DNA from: Prevotellaceae bacterium UBA1710 | GTDB lineage: Bacteria > Bacteroidota > Bacteroidia > Bacteroidales > Bacteroidaceae | Assembly: GCA_002317355.1 (NCBI GenBank) | Contig: DCJC01000024.1 | Coordinates: forward strand, 1 to 17,357 | Direction: 5' to 3' | DNA: 17,357 bases | Part shown: positions 6,956 through 14,160 of the stretch, one piece after another | Numbering within the stretch: the stretch's first letter is position 1 | How the letters are laid out: the number at the start of each line of letters is the position of its first letter | Program-made: the position numbers and the translations under genes | The notes under the pieces: model-generated | What the model saw: only the letters and a program-made list of their open reading frames with translations | What the model was told of the DNA's origin: nothing | Databases searched by the model: none

Positions 6956-7543
6956 ATGGATGATATTAATATGAATGACGTACCCACCCAAATGGGTTCA
7001 AATGTAACTACTCCCCTCCCTTTATGGGAGGGGCCAGGGGGTGGGTCTGTCTATAAGATAGGCCTCATAGGCAAGGCTCATGGCGTAAAGGGCGAGCTTA
7101 GCGTCCAGATTGATGATGATGTCTTCGATCGTGTGGATGCTGAATATCTCGTGCTGAAGCTTGACGGAATCCTCGTGCCTTTCTTCATGGAGGAATATCG
7201 CTTCAAGAGTGATAGTGTGGCGCTTATCAAGTTCGATGGAATCGATACTCAGGAGCGTGCCCGTGAACTGACTGGCGTTGAGGTTTACTTCCCTCGTGAG
7301 CTTGCAGAGCAGGAAGAGGATGCAGAACTCTCTTACTCTGCACTTGTTGGCTATAAGCTGATTGATGACAACTCAGGTAATGAGGTTGGAACTATCGCCT
7401 ACGTTGACGAGCAGACAATCAATATCATGTTCGAACTTGAGGATGGTCGCTTGATTCCTGCCTCAGAGGAACTCATTGTTGATGTTAACCAACAGGAACG
7501 TACCATTACCCTCGATATTCCGGAGGGAATTTTGGACTTGTAA
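6956..7543 (+). CDS. rimM: 16S rRNA processing protein RimM with a repeat-derived N-terminal extension
   Basis: RimM binds ribosomal protein S19 and assists maturation of the 30S head. The core begins at VYKIGLIGKAHGVKGELSV (about residues 33-51), followed by the RimM domain to about residue 120 and a PRC-barrel-like C-terminal domain (about 125-195). The 195 residues are longer at the N-terminus than usual. Residues 1-32 include TPLPLWEGPGGGS, which is the translation of a palindromic C/G-rich repeat (7013-7048). No ATG, GTG or TTG lies in frame between the repeat and the core, so ribosomes must read through it. Possible starts are the ATGs at 6956, 6971 and 6992; I chose the first. dxr follows after 12 bp. 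Confidence 0.92.
   Translation: MDDINMNDVPTQMGSNVTTPLPLWEGPGGGSVYKIGLIGKAHGVKGELSVQIDDDVFDRVDAEYLVLKLDGILVPFFMEEYRFKSDSVALIKFDGIDTQERARELTGVEVYFPRELAEQEEDAELSYSALVGYKLIDDNSGNEVGTIAYVDEQTINIMFELEDGRLIPASEELIVDVNQQERTITLDIPEGILDL
7013..7048 (-). repeat. C/G-rich palindromic repeat, copy 2 (inside rimM)
   Basis: Hairpin CCCCTCCC-TTTAT-GGGAGGGG (7013-7033) followed by GGGGGTGGGTCT (7037-7048), the exact complement of 6879-6890. It is read in frame by rimM as TPLPLWEGPGGGS. Confidence 0.85.
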
Positions 7544-7555
7544 TTAAAGTAGAAA

Positions 7556-8710
7556 ATGAAGAAACAACAAATATGTATTCTGGGCAGTACCGGTTCTATC
7601 GGTACTCAGGCTCTGGAGGTCATAGAGGAACACAGCGAGCGCTTTGAGGCTTATTGTCTCACAGCCAATAATAAGGTTGAGATGCTTGCCGAGCAGGCTC
7701 GCAAGTTTCATCCTGCTGCCGTTGTCATCGCCAATGAGGATAAGTATGAACAACTGAAGTCTCTCCTTGCCGATTGCCCTGATATCAAGGTGTATGCCGG
7801 TGCACAGGCTCTTTGTGACATCGTTGAGGCTGAGCCAATCGATATGGTGCTTACCGCTATGGTGGGCTTCTCTGGCTTGGCTCCAACCATTCATGCTGTC
7901 AAGGCTCGCAAGAAGATCTGTCTCGCTAATAAAGAGACTCTCGTGGTTGCTGGTGAACTTGTCATGGGACTTGCAGAGCAGTATCATGTTCCAATCCTGC
8001 CTGTTGACTCTGAGCATTCTGCCATCTTCCAGAGTCTTGTGGGCGATCATGAGAATGAGATTGAGAAGATTCTTCTCACAGCCTCTGGCGGTCCATTCCG
8101 TAAGTTCTCTCTCGAACAGATGAAGACCGTTACGGCTGCCGATGCCCTCAAGCACCCAACATGGGATATGGGTGCAAAGATAACAATCGATTCTGCCTCT
8201 ATGATGAATAAGGGCTTTGAGGTTATCGAGGCAAAGTGGCTCTTCGGTGTTGATGCTGACAGGATTCAGGTGCTTGTTCATCCTCAGAGCATCGTTCACT
8301 CAGCCGTGCAGTATCGTGATGGTGCCGTGAAGGCTCAGTTGGGTGTGCCTGATATGCGTCTGCCTATCCAGTATGCTTTCACATTCCCAGAGCGCCTTAC
8401 TATGACAGGTGAGCGCCTTAACCTCTTCGCTCAGCCTCTTGAGTTCTTCGAGCCTGACTTGGAGAAGTTCCAGTGTCTTGCCCTTGCATACGAGGCAATC
8501 CGTCGTGGTGGCAATGCCGCTTGTGTGGTTAATGCAGCCAATGAGGTGGTGAACCTTGCATTCCGTCAGGGCAGATGCGGCTTCCTTGAGATGGGTGAGA
8601 TAATCGCCAAGACTCTCGATAAGGCTACTGTCATCAAGACTCCAACGCTTGAGGATTACTTCGCTTCTGACAAGGAAGCAAGAAGAATTGCAGAGGAAAT
8701 GATTAAATAA
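7556..8710 (+). CDS. dxr: 1-deoxy-D-xylulose 5-phosphate reductoisomerase
   Basis: A 384-residue cytoplasmic enzyme converting DXP to MEP with NADPH, the first committed step of the non-mevalonate isoprenoid pathway. The NADPH loop GSTGSIG is at 10-16. The divalent-metal ligands are D151 and E153 in DSEHSA plus E222 in MNKGFE. SGGPFR (177-182) and H200-P-T-W belong to the substrate-binding region and flap. Length is normal and all key residues are present. It runs in the same direction as rimM, 12 bp downstream, and likely shares its transcript. The gap to rseP holds an AT-rich palindrome. Confidence 0.96.
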   Translation: MKKQQICILGSTGSIGTQALEVIEEHSERFEAYCLTANNKVEMLAEQARKFHPAAVVIANEDKYEQLKSLLADCPDIKVYAGAQALCDIVEAEPIDMVLTAMVGFSGLAPTIHAVKARKKICLANKETLVVAGELVMGLAEQYHVPILPVDSEHSAIFQSLVGDHENEIEKILLTASGGPFRKFSLEQMKTVTAADALKHPTWDMGAKITIDSASMMNKGFEVIEAKWLFGVDADRIQVLVHPQSIVHSAVQYRDGAVKAQLGVPDMRLPIQYAFTFPERLTMTGERLNLFAQPLEFFEPDLEKFQCLALAYEAIRRGGNAACVVNAANEVVNLAFRQGRCGFLEMGEIIAKTLDKATVIKTPTLEDYFASDKEARRIAEEMIK

Positions 8711-8808
8711 AAAATGTAGAAATAGAAAAATACAGATTGTACTTCTCGCGGAAAGTCTTATGGTAAGTTGTATTTTTCACTTTTCACTTAATTATTTTTC
8801 ATTTTGTA
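8710..8808. repeat. AT-rich palindromic element between dxr and rseP
   Basis: The left arm contains GAAAAATACAGATTGTACTT (8725-8744) and the right arm AAGTTGTATTTTTCACTTTT (8765-8784); the two are imperfect complements. It is a relative of the element at 3145-3258 in the same orientation, with a different centre. No clear rseP promoter is seen in the gap. Confidence 0.55.
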
Positions 8809-8859
8809 TTCTCATCATTTATTATTAATAAGGTAAAAATAAAAAGAAAATAAAGATTA

Positions 8860-10395
8860 ATGGAAGAATTTCTGATAAGAGCAGCACAGTTTATACTCGC
8901 TATCACCATTCTTGTGTTCCTTCATGAGGGAGGCCACTTCACATTCGCCAAGATGTTCGGCACACGTGTGTCACGCTTTTATGTATTCGCAAACTGGAAG
9001 TTCCATCTCTGGAGTTCATACGACAACTGGTGGCGCCGTCTTCGTGGTAAGGAACCAATCACAGAGCGTGATGACGAGAGCGTAAACTTCGTTCAGGAAA
9101 TTAAGAATTTCTACTATAAACTCACTGGAAAGAAAGATCTTATTGTCACAAAGAACGTTGGAAACAAGAAATACAACGATGAGGTTGGTACTGAGTATGG
9201 TATCGGTTGGTTGCCACTTGGCGGTTATTGCCAGATTGATGGTATGATCGACGAGACTCAGACTGCTGAGAAACTTGCAGCTCCTGCTCAGCCTTGGGAG
9301 TTCCGTAGCAAGAAGGCATACCAGCGTCTTCTCATCATGGCAGGTGGTGTTATGGTGAACTTCGTTCTTGCTCTCATTCTCTACTCAGCTATATTCTACA
9401 CATGGGGTGATAAGTACTATGCCCTTGAAGATATGAAGATGGGTATGAAGTTCAATGATGAGGCTAAGTCATACGGTTTTCAGGATGGTGATATTCTCCT
9501 TCGCTCTGAGCGCGGTGAGTTCAAGGACTTCTCCGGAAACACTATGCGCGAGCTGTCCAAGTCTCATGATGTTGTTGTGCTTCGTAATGGTCGTGAGTGC
9601 CTTGTGCCTCTCAATGGCGACCTCAACCTTCTCTCTATGCTGAAGGCAGAGCCTGTGTTCTGTGTACCTTTCATTCCTGCTCGCATTGATAGCATTATTC
9701 CAAACACACCTGCAGCAAAGGCAGGTATGCGTAAGGGCGATACTATCGTTAAGCTTGGCAGTAAGAATATTGACACTTGGACAACCTTCTCTGTTGAGGT
9801 AAGCCGAATGGCAGATGCTCTTACTGATGCCAAGACACAAAGAGATAGTACTGCGGTTCTTGCTAATAATGTTGTATGGAAGAAGGCAGACGGCACTATG
9901 GACACTGCTATGGTGGTGTTCAATTGCGTAGAGAAAGATGTTATGTTAGGAGTTGTCATGTCGAGAGTTGCTGATTTCTATCAGCCTCGTCATGATGAAT
10001 ACACCTTCCTTGAGAGTATTCAAAAGGGCCCTGCCTATGCAATGGAAGTGCTTGGCGGCTATGTCAGCGATCTCAAGTATGTTGCTTCAAAGGAAGGAGC
10101 TAAGTCGCTCGGCGGTTTTGGTGCCATGGGTAGCATGTTCCCAACCTACTGGGATTGGATGGTATTCTGGAAGATGACAGCTTTCCTTAGCATTGTTCTT
10201 GCCTTCATGAATATTATTCCGATACCGGGTCTTGACGGTGGACATATCCTCTTCCTCCTTGTGGAGGTAATCACTCGCAAACAGCCAAGCCTTAAGTTTA
10301 TGCAGATTTCCCAGAATATTGGTATGGGCTTCCTGCTCATTCTCATGGTTGTCGCTAATCTTAATGATATTCTCCGCTGGCTTGGGGTGATGTAA
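8860..10395 (+). CDS. rseP: RseP-type site-2 intramembrane zinc metalloprotease
   Basis: A 511-residue inner-membrane protease. The zinc motif H22-E-G-G-H26 lies in the first membrane segment (about 8-26) and the third ligand D459 is in IPGLDGGH near the C-terminus, between hydrophobic helices (about 438-460 and 485-505). A central membrane segment is near residues 164-185, and PDZ-like regions lie in the long periplasmic part (about 190-400; SIIPNTPAAKAGMRKGDTI is a clear PDZ strand-loop). It is longer than E. coli RseP (about 450). Much of the excess is a charged insertion (about residues 45-120) between HEGGH and GWLPLGGYCQIDG, as I recall for Bacteroidetes members. The family cuts anti-sigma factors and leftover signal peptides; the substrate here is unknown. 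Confidence 0.94.
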   Translation: MEEFLIRAAQFILAITILVFLHEGGHFTFAKMFGTRVSRFYVFANWKFHLWSSYDNWWRRLRGKEPITERDDESVNFVQEIKNFYYKLTGKKDLIVTKNVGNKKYNDEVGTEYGIGWLPLGGYCQIDGMIDETQTAEKLAAPAQPWEFRSKKAYQRLLIMAGGVMVNFVLALILYSAIFYTWGDKYYALEDMKMGMKFNDEAKSYGFQDGDILLRSERGEFKDFSGNTMRELSKSHDVVVLRNGRECLVPLNGDLNLLSMLKAEPVFCVPFIPARIDSIIPNTPAAKAGMRKGDTIVKLGSKNIDTWTTFSVEVSRMADALTDAKTQRDSTAVLANNVVWKKADGTMDTAMVVFNCVEKDVMLGVVMSRVADFYQPRHDEYTFLESIQKGPAYAMEVLGGYVSDLKYVASKEGAKSLGGFGAMGSMFPTYWDWMVFWKMTAFLSIVLAFMNIIPIPGLDGGHILFLLVEVITRKQPSLKFMQISQNIGMGFLLILMVVANLNDILRWLGVM

Positions 10396-10402
10396 TGGCA
10401 TG

Positions 10403-10437
10403 TACCATTTGCCATTTACAATTTACCATTATCATTT
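10403..10437. repeat. Degenerate 7-bp array, 5 units, after rseP
   Basis: TACCATT, TGCCATT, TACAATT, TACCATT, ATCATTT run without interruption just after the rseP stop. Short enough that chance contributes, but the phase is exact. Confidence 0.6.
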
Positions 10438-10490
10438 GGACATCTCTCATTTTGGCTCGCGTGATGATGAGCCTGAAGATAGATAAAACG

Positions 10491-10525
10491 CAAAAAAGAC
10501 GAAAGGCATTCCTTTCGTCTTTTTG
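10491..10525. terminator. Strong bidirectional intrinsic terminator between rseP and the GH28 gene
   Basis: A perfect 14-bp stem (10493-10506 with 10511-10524) around a CATT loop, with A-tract and T-tract on the two sides. It works for rseP rightward and for the GH28 gene leftward. Confidence 0.88.
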
Positions 10526-10547
10526 TATTTCTTTTTAATTCGTACTC

Positions 10548-10587
10548 TCGAAACCTCGAAATGTCGAAACTTCGAATTCTCGAATTG
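10548..10587. repeat. Tandem array, 5 units of 8 bp (TCGAA core)
   Basis: TCGAAACC, TCGAAATG, TCGAAACT, TCGAATTC, TCGAATTG: five units with an invariant TCGAA and variable last three bases, between the bidirectional terminator and the GH28 stop codon. Confidence 0.75.
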
Positions 10588-10640
10588 ACGTTTTCCCGAT
10601 TTTTCAAATTCTCGATTCCCCGAAAAAGAGCGTTCCTTTT

Positions 10641-12074
10641 TTACCAGAAGTCAAACTCGAAGGTCTTGAATGTTACGTTGGAAACATCCAGTTTGCAAGT
10701 CTTCTGAATTTCCGTGGCTTCCTTGATGTAGAAGATAACCGAATTCTTTATGTCAATATCGTGGATGAGACCTTCCTCGCCCTTAGCGAGAATACCCGTC
10801 TTACAACCTCTGCAGGTCACTTTCTCGATGTGGATATCCTTGAAGTCAGGCGCAAAGTCTGTAGCACCGGCATGCTTGTCTTCCTGCCCCACCTGCTTGT
10901 TGGAGTATGCTGCCTCAAAAACAATAGCCTGATCTCTGATGTCAGTCATCACGATGTTTGATATATAGATATTCTCGGTTGCACCGCCACGGCCATAGCT
11001 CGTCTTGAAGCGAAGGCCTGTGTCTGTACCCATGAAACGGTTGTTGCGCACAACGACATTCTGCACACCACCACTCGCATCAGAACCTATCACGAAACCA
11101 CCATGAGCATGAATTACGGTATTGTCTTCAACGAGAACATCTCTGCAAGGGCCGTATTCTACGCCAGTCTTGCCAGAACCACTCTTCAAGCAGATGCCAT
11201 CATCACCTGCATCAATGGTGCACTCAGTGACAAGACATCTCTGACAGTTGCTCAGGTCGATAGCATCACCATTCTGCGCATTCCAAGGGCAACGGACTGT
11301 CACGCCAAGTACGCTCACATCCTTACAATAGCAAGGGTGAACATGGAAACGAGGTGAGTTCTGCACGGTGATATCCTGGAAAAGCACTCTCTCGCAACGC
11401 TCAAAGCGAATGAGGTCTGCACGAGCATTTGCCTCTTCCTCTGGAGAATCGGTGAGCGATGGTGCATTCCTCAGGTTGTAAGGGTACCAGATATCACCCT
11501 TTGCACTGATAATACCACCCATCTGACAATATTGCTTCCACTCGGCAGCACTTACCTTACTCTTTTTCACAGGACGCCAATATGCACCGCTACCATCGAT
11601 GGCGCCAAGACCTGTGATGCTGACGTCATGTGCGTTCTTTGCATAGAATGCAGGGATAACGATCTTACTTGTCTTGTTTGTGGTATTCTTATGCTTCGAT
11701 TTGTCCGGAGTCATCTTCACTATGGCATTACGGCTAAGGTTGATGTCGATGTTGCTCTTCAGCATCACCGGACCTGTCAGCCATATTCCGTCCTCCACGA
11801 TGAGATGACCGCCACCTCTCTTGCTGAGGTCGTCGATGGCCTTGACGAATGCATCAGTGCATAGTGTGATACCATCACTGACAGCACCATACGCGGTGAG
11901 CTTTACGAATCTGTCTGGAATCCTTGGAAGCTGTGGCTTTTGCAAAGGTATAGGCAGGTTCTTGTATAGATAAGAGAAATCCTTACCTTCTGTCACTCTT
12001 TTGTCCTGTGCAAATATGCTTGTAATTCCTATAAATGATATAAATAGAAATATTGCGGTTAGTCTCTTTGTCAT
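10641..12074 (-). CDS. GH28 polygalacturonase, secreted
   Basis: A 477-residue protein with a signal peptide (residues 1-23, cleavage after SIFAQ) and a right-handed parallel beta-helix. GH28 catalytic stations appear in order: N268-x-D270 (NGDAIDL, where many members have NTDG), D291-D292 in DAGDDGICLKSG, the His-Gly segment H324-G-G326, and R355-x-K357 (RFK). The set fits hydrolysis of alpha-1,4-linked galacturonic acid in pectin; exo or endo action cannot be decided. GH28 genes in Bacteroidetes often sit in pectin-use loci with SusC/SusD pairs, but none is seen here, so the gene stands alone in this window. It has a leader of about 150 nt with a 7-bp-period repeat array and ends facing the rseP terminator. 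Confidence 0.92.
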   Translation of the reverse strand: MTKRLTAIFLFISFIGITSIFAQDKRVTEGKDFSYLYKNLPIPLQKPQLPRIPDRFVKLTAYGAVSDGITLCTDAFVKAIDDLSKRGGGHLIVEDGIWLTGPVMLKSNIDINLSRNAIVKMTPDKSKHKNTTNKTSKIVIPAFYAKNAHDVSITGLGAIDGSGAYWRPVKKSKVSAAEWKQYCQMGGIISAKGDIWYPYNLRNAPSLTDSPEEEANARADLIRFERCERVLFQDITVQNSPRFHVHPCYCKDVSVLGVTVRCPWNAQNGDAIDLSNCQRCLVTECTIDAGDDGICLKSGSGKTGVEYGPCRDVLVEDNTVIHAHGGFVIGSDASGGVQNVVVRNNRFMGTDTGLRFKTSYGRGGATENIYISNIVMTDIRDQAIVFEAAYSNKQVGQEDKHAGATDFAPDFKDIHIEKVTCRGCKTGILAKGEEGLIHDIDIKNSVIFYIKEATEIQKTCKLDVSNVTFKTFEFDFW

Positions 12075-12122
12075 GAGGAATAAGAAATAAATAGTAATAT
12101 AAATTTAGGGTAATTATACTTG

Positions 12123-12227
12123 GAGACTACAGACTGTTGACAAGTGTCTAAAGACTATTGACAAGCGACTGATGTAGCCTTTCATACTTCGTCTTTTCGA
12201 CTTATGTCTTTCGCCTTTCGTCTTTAT
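12123..12227. repeat. Degenerate 7-bp array, 15 units, in the GH28 leader
   Basis: Reading in steps of seven from 12123: GAGACTA, CAGACTG, TTGACAA, GTGTCTA, AAGACTA, TTGACAA, GCGACTG, then a bridging ATGTAGC, then CTTTCAT to TCTTTCG, CCTTTCG, TCTTTAT. Two blocks with different consensus (about NNGACTA and NCTTTCG) keep one phase over 105 bp. It lies between the GH28 promoter box and start codon. Confidence 0.75.
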
Positions 12228-12233
12228 ACGATG

Positions 12234-12241
12234 CAAAGATA
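12234..12241 (-). promoter_or_regulatory. Likely -7 box of the GH28 gene
   Basis: On the minus strand TATCTTTG, followed by CA, matches TAnnTTTG. A TTTG is present upstream but only 12 nt away, so the -33 is not standard. Transcription would begin near 12228 and run through the 7-bp-period array before the start at 12074. Confidence 0.45.
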
Positions 12242-12309
12242 CTCCTTTTTGTTCAAAAAATGAAATCTTTATTGCATTTTTTTGTAAAAATTGTAAATTA
12301 TTTTTCTTC

Positions 12310-12631
12310 AAAACATTGTTTTCATACCATTATTTCCACCGTTTTTGATCGTTCTCCAATGCAAAATCCAGCTGTTTTTCATCTCTACAAAGCATTGATA
12401 TCATAATTTTTTCAATAAAAAAGCGCTGTAACATTCATTGTTTTTGTTGAAAAGACAGACTGAAAAAATACAAAAATAGCACTTCGCTAACTTATTGTCA
12501 ATGAGTCTGTTTGCAAATATGCAACACATATTGCACTATTCGTAAATACATTTTTATCAAAGTATCGCACTATTGCGCAAACGTAAAAAGTGTTGCATGA
12601 TATAAATTTCAAAGTTTATGATACACTTTTT
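12310..12631. other. AT-rich spacer without recognised features
   Basis: This stretch between the GH28 leader and the orphan promoter has no credible reading frame. It is much more AT-rich than the genes. The words GCACTATT (12533-12540 and 12567-12574) and TTGCAAATATGC recur or are near-palindromic but form no clear array. No promoter box with both elements was found. Confidence 0.5.
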
Positions 12632-12663
12632 TTTGCTGCACCCGAAAAAAGTTCATACCTTTG
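12632..12663 (+). promoter_or_regulatory. Bacteroidetes-type promoter with no gene behind it
   Basis: TTTG at 12632-12635, a 20-nt spacer and TACCTTTG at 12656-12663 match the -33/-7 consensus. The first convincing coding start is at 13122, which has its own promoter. Confidence 0.6.
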
Positions 12664-12667
12664 CAAT

Positions 12668-12923
12668 CGGAAATAAGTGTAAGATTTATGTAAAGTGACG
12701 AATAAAGACGGTCACAAACATTGTAAAACTGAATTATTTGATTAAGGGGACTCGACGGAATTAGCTAAGAAGGTAAATATTTAGATTGTATAAAGTAAGG
12801 ATTAACAAAGAACAAGGTCGACATCACGGCAGCAATGCTAAGATGTTGACCTTGTTCTTTGTGGCAACTTCCCGTCGATAAGTGAGAAAAGGCATGGGAA
12901 TGTTCTTGCTTTATCCGTTTTTT
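12668..12923 (+). ncRNA. Candidate structured non-coding RNA, about 255 nt
   Basis: A complete promoter (12632-12663) would start transcription near 12668, yet no gene follows for over 450 bp. The expected transcript is strongly structured. Stem GTGAC/GTCAC lies near 12695-12715 with flanking ATGT/ACAT. An outer stem TCGACGG (12753-12759) pairs with CCGTCGA (12872-12878). Inside it, a 21-bp hairpin (12805-12825 with 12842-12862) has only one G-U pair and a 16-nt loop. A weaker hairpin (AAGGCA with TGCTTT, about 12889-12911) and a run of six T (12918-12923) could end it. I do not recognise a known family. It could instead be a long 5' leader or a dispersed palindromic element. Confidence 0.4.
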
Positions 12924-12940
12924 AGATGTTAATGCTACCG

Positions 12941-13010
12941 CTGGAAAATGCCTTTCGGCTAAGAAAATAAGTAAAATTGCCAATTTTCTTAGGCGCAAGC
13001 CATTTTCCTG
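12941..13010. repeat. Dispersed palindromic element, two-armed copy
   Basis: The left arm 12941-12979 and right arm 12981-13010 are imperfect complements. Each arm carries its own small hairpin, GCC-TTTC-GGC (12950-12959 region) and GGC-GCAA-GCC (12992-13001). The right arm recurs as 28 identical bases at 15300-15327; 22 bases of the left arm (12959-12980) recur inverted at 15288-15309. Confidence 0.75.
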
Positions 13011-13063
13011 GAATATCATATATTTTCAAAATCTTGGGATAAACCAAGTTTTTCACATTATTC

Positions 13064-13094
13064 TTTGCCGTTTCATTAAAAAATTGTAATTTTG
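13064..13094 (+). promoter_or_regulatory. Promoter of the 326-residue BspA-like gene
   Basis: TTTG at 13064-13067, a 19-nt spacer and TAATTTTG at 13087-13094 fit the consensus exactly. The start codon at 13122 follows after a short leader, and the -7 box overlaps the alternative TTG start, which is therefore unlikely. Confidence 0.7.
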
Positions 13095-13121
13095 CGCCAA
13101 CAATATAAATCGCAAAACGAA

Positions 13122-14102
13122 ATGACAGAATACAGCAAAAAGATAATCGCACTATGCGTGTCTGTAATAATGACATTGGGCGCACTTGCTCAGACAGCAA
13201 AAGTCGGCGGTATATACTACACATTCGACAAGAAATCACGACATGCAACGGTGACACAGGAGAAACTCAGGGCCGGTTACAAGGGAAACATCGTGATACC
13301 TGAAAGCGTGACCTATCAAGGCGCGAAATATCAGGTTACGGCAATCGACGAGAGTGCCTTTTGCGGAAATAATCTTCTCCTCTCGGTGAAAATTCCGAAT
13401 ACCGTGGTAGAGATAGGCGCCAATGCCTTCCTCTGCTGCGAGAAACTGGTGTCAATAACCATACCTAAGTCCGTGACATCCATAACAGATAATCCATTAA
13501 GCGGGTGTGTAAAGCTCACAAAGATTGTAGTGGAACAAGGCAATAGCGTTTATGATAGCCGTGAAAACTGTAATGCCATCATCAGAACATCTGATAACGA
13601 ACTGATTTCCGGGTGTTCCAAGACCGTGCTGCCTGAGACTGTGACAGCCATTGGCAAAGAAGCATTTTCCGGTATCTCTATGCTTACCGCTCTCACCATT
13701 CCTAATTCCGTGAAGCACATAGCCGAATACGCATTCTCCGAAACGGGACTCACTACTCTCACTATCCCTGAATCCGTAACCACTATAAGTGAAGGTCTCT
13801 TCTTTGAGTGTAAGCAACTCAAGACGGTCACTCTTCCCGAAACTCTTACAAAGATAGATAATGCTGCATTCAAAGGGTGCAGCTCGCTTACCGCTATCAC
13901 TATTCCATGCAACGTGACCAACTTCGGCACTATGATATTCGACTCTTGCCCTCGTCTCTCCACCATCACCAATCATGGAAAGACGCCCCCTGCTTTCGCT
14001 TTCACCCAGAGTCACCCTATCACCCTCTTTGTGCGTAAGGGTTGCAAGAGCCAGTATTCCTCTGAAGATTGGCCAAATTTCACTATCAAGGAGATAGAAT
14101 AG
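13122..14102 (+). CDS. BspA-like leucine-rich-repeat (LRR_5) secreted protein, 326 residues
   Basis: A signal peptide (MTEYSKKIIALCVSVIMTLG, cleavage near ALAQ) is followed by about eight BspA-type repeats of the form IPxSVTxIGxxAFxxCxxLxx. The turns DESAF, GANAF, GKEAF, AEYAF and DNAAF are easy to see. In Tannerella and Prevotella such proteins act at the surface in adhesion to host matrix or other bacteria; for this one that is inference. There is no obvious type IX sorting domain or lipobox Cys after the signal peptide, so its anchoring is unclear. I use the ATG at 13122: the only longer reading starts at a TTG that lies inside the -7 box of the promoter at 13064-13094. Confidence 0.88.
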   Translation: MTEYSKKIIALCVSVIMTLGALAQTAKVGGIYYTFDKKSRHATVTQEKLRAGYKGNIVIPESVTYQGAKYQVTAIDESAFCGNNLLLSVKIPNTVVEIGANAFLCCEKLVSITIPKSVTSITDNPLSGCVKLTKIVVEQGNSVYDSRENCNAIIRTSDNELISGCSKTVLPETVTAIGKEAFSGISMLTALTIPNSVKHIAEYAFSETGLTTLTIPESVTTISEGLFFECKQLKTVTLPETLTKIDNAAFKGCSSLTAITIPCNVTNFGTMIFDSCPRLSTITNHGKTPPAFAFTQSHPITLFVRKGCKSQYSSEDWPNFTIKEIE

Positions 14103-14160
14103 ACGGCGAAAGTCACATATCCCCACGGTATTGTCATATGCTATTGCTCAATAATTTAAA

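Noticed and set aside
7544..8299. Long leftward open frame (251 codons) opposite dxr.
   Set aside because: It is a shadow of the dxr codon pattern; dxr has complete motifs and operon context.
12114..12311. Leftward reading frame of 65 codons before the GH28 gene.
   Set aside because: It reads through the 7-bp array and low-complexity AT sequence, starting upstream of the likely promoter box; no protein-like composition.
12747..12770. GGGGACTCGACGGAATTAGC resembles the 5' end of tmRNA (GGGG...TTCGACGG).
   Set aside because: There is no tRNA-like 3' half, no tag reading frame ending in LAA or similar, and the expected transcript is too short. The resemblance comes from a short CGACGG word.
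12765..13019. Leftward reading frame of 84 codons in the BspA-like upstream region.
   Set aside because: It runs through the palindromic element and the long hairpin, has no promoter or family resemblance, and its recognisable part is just the translated repeat.
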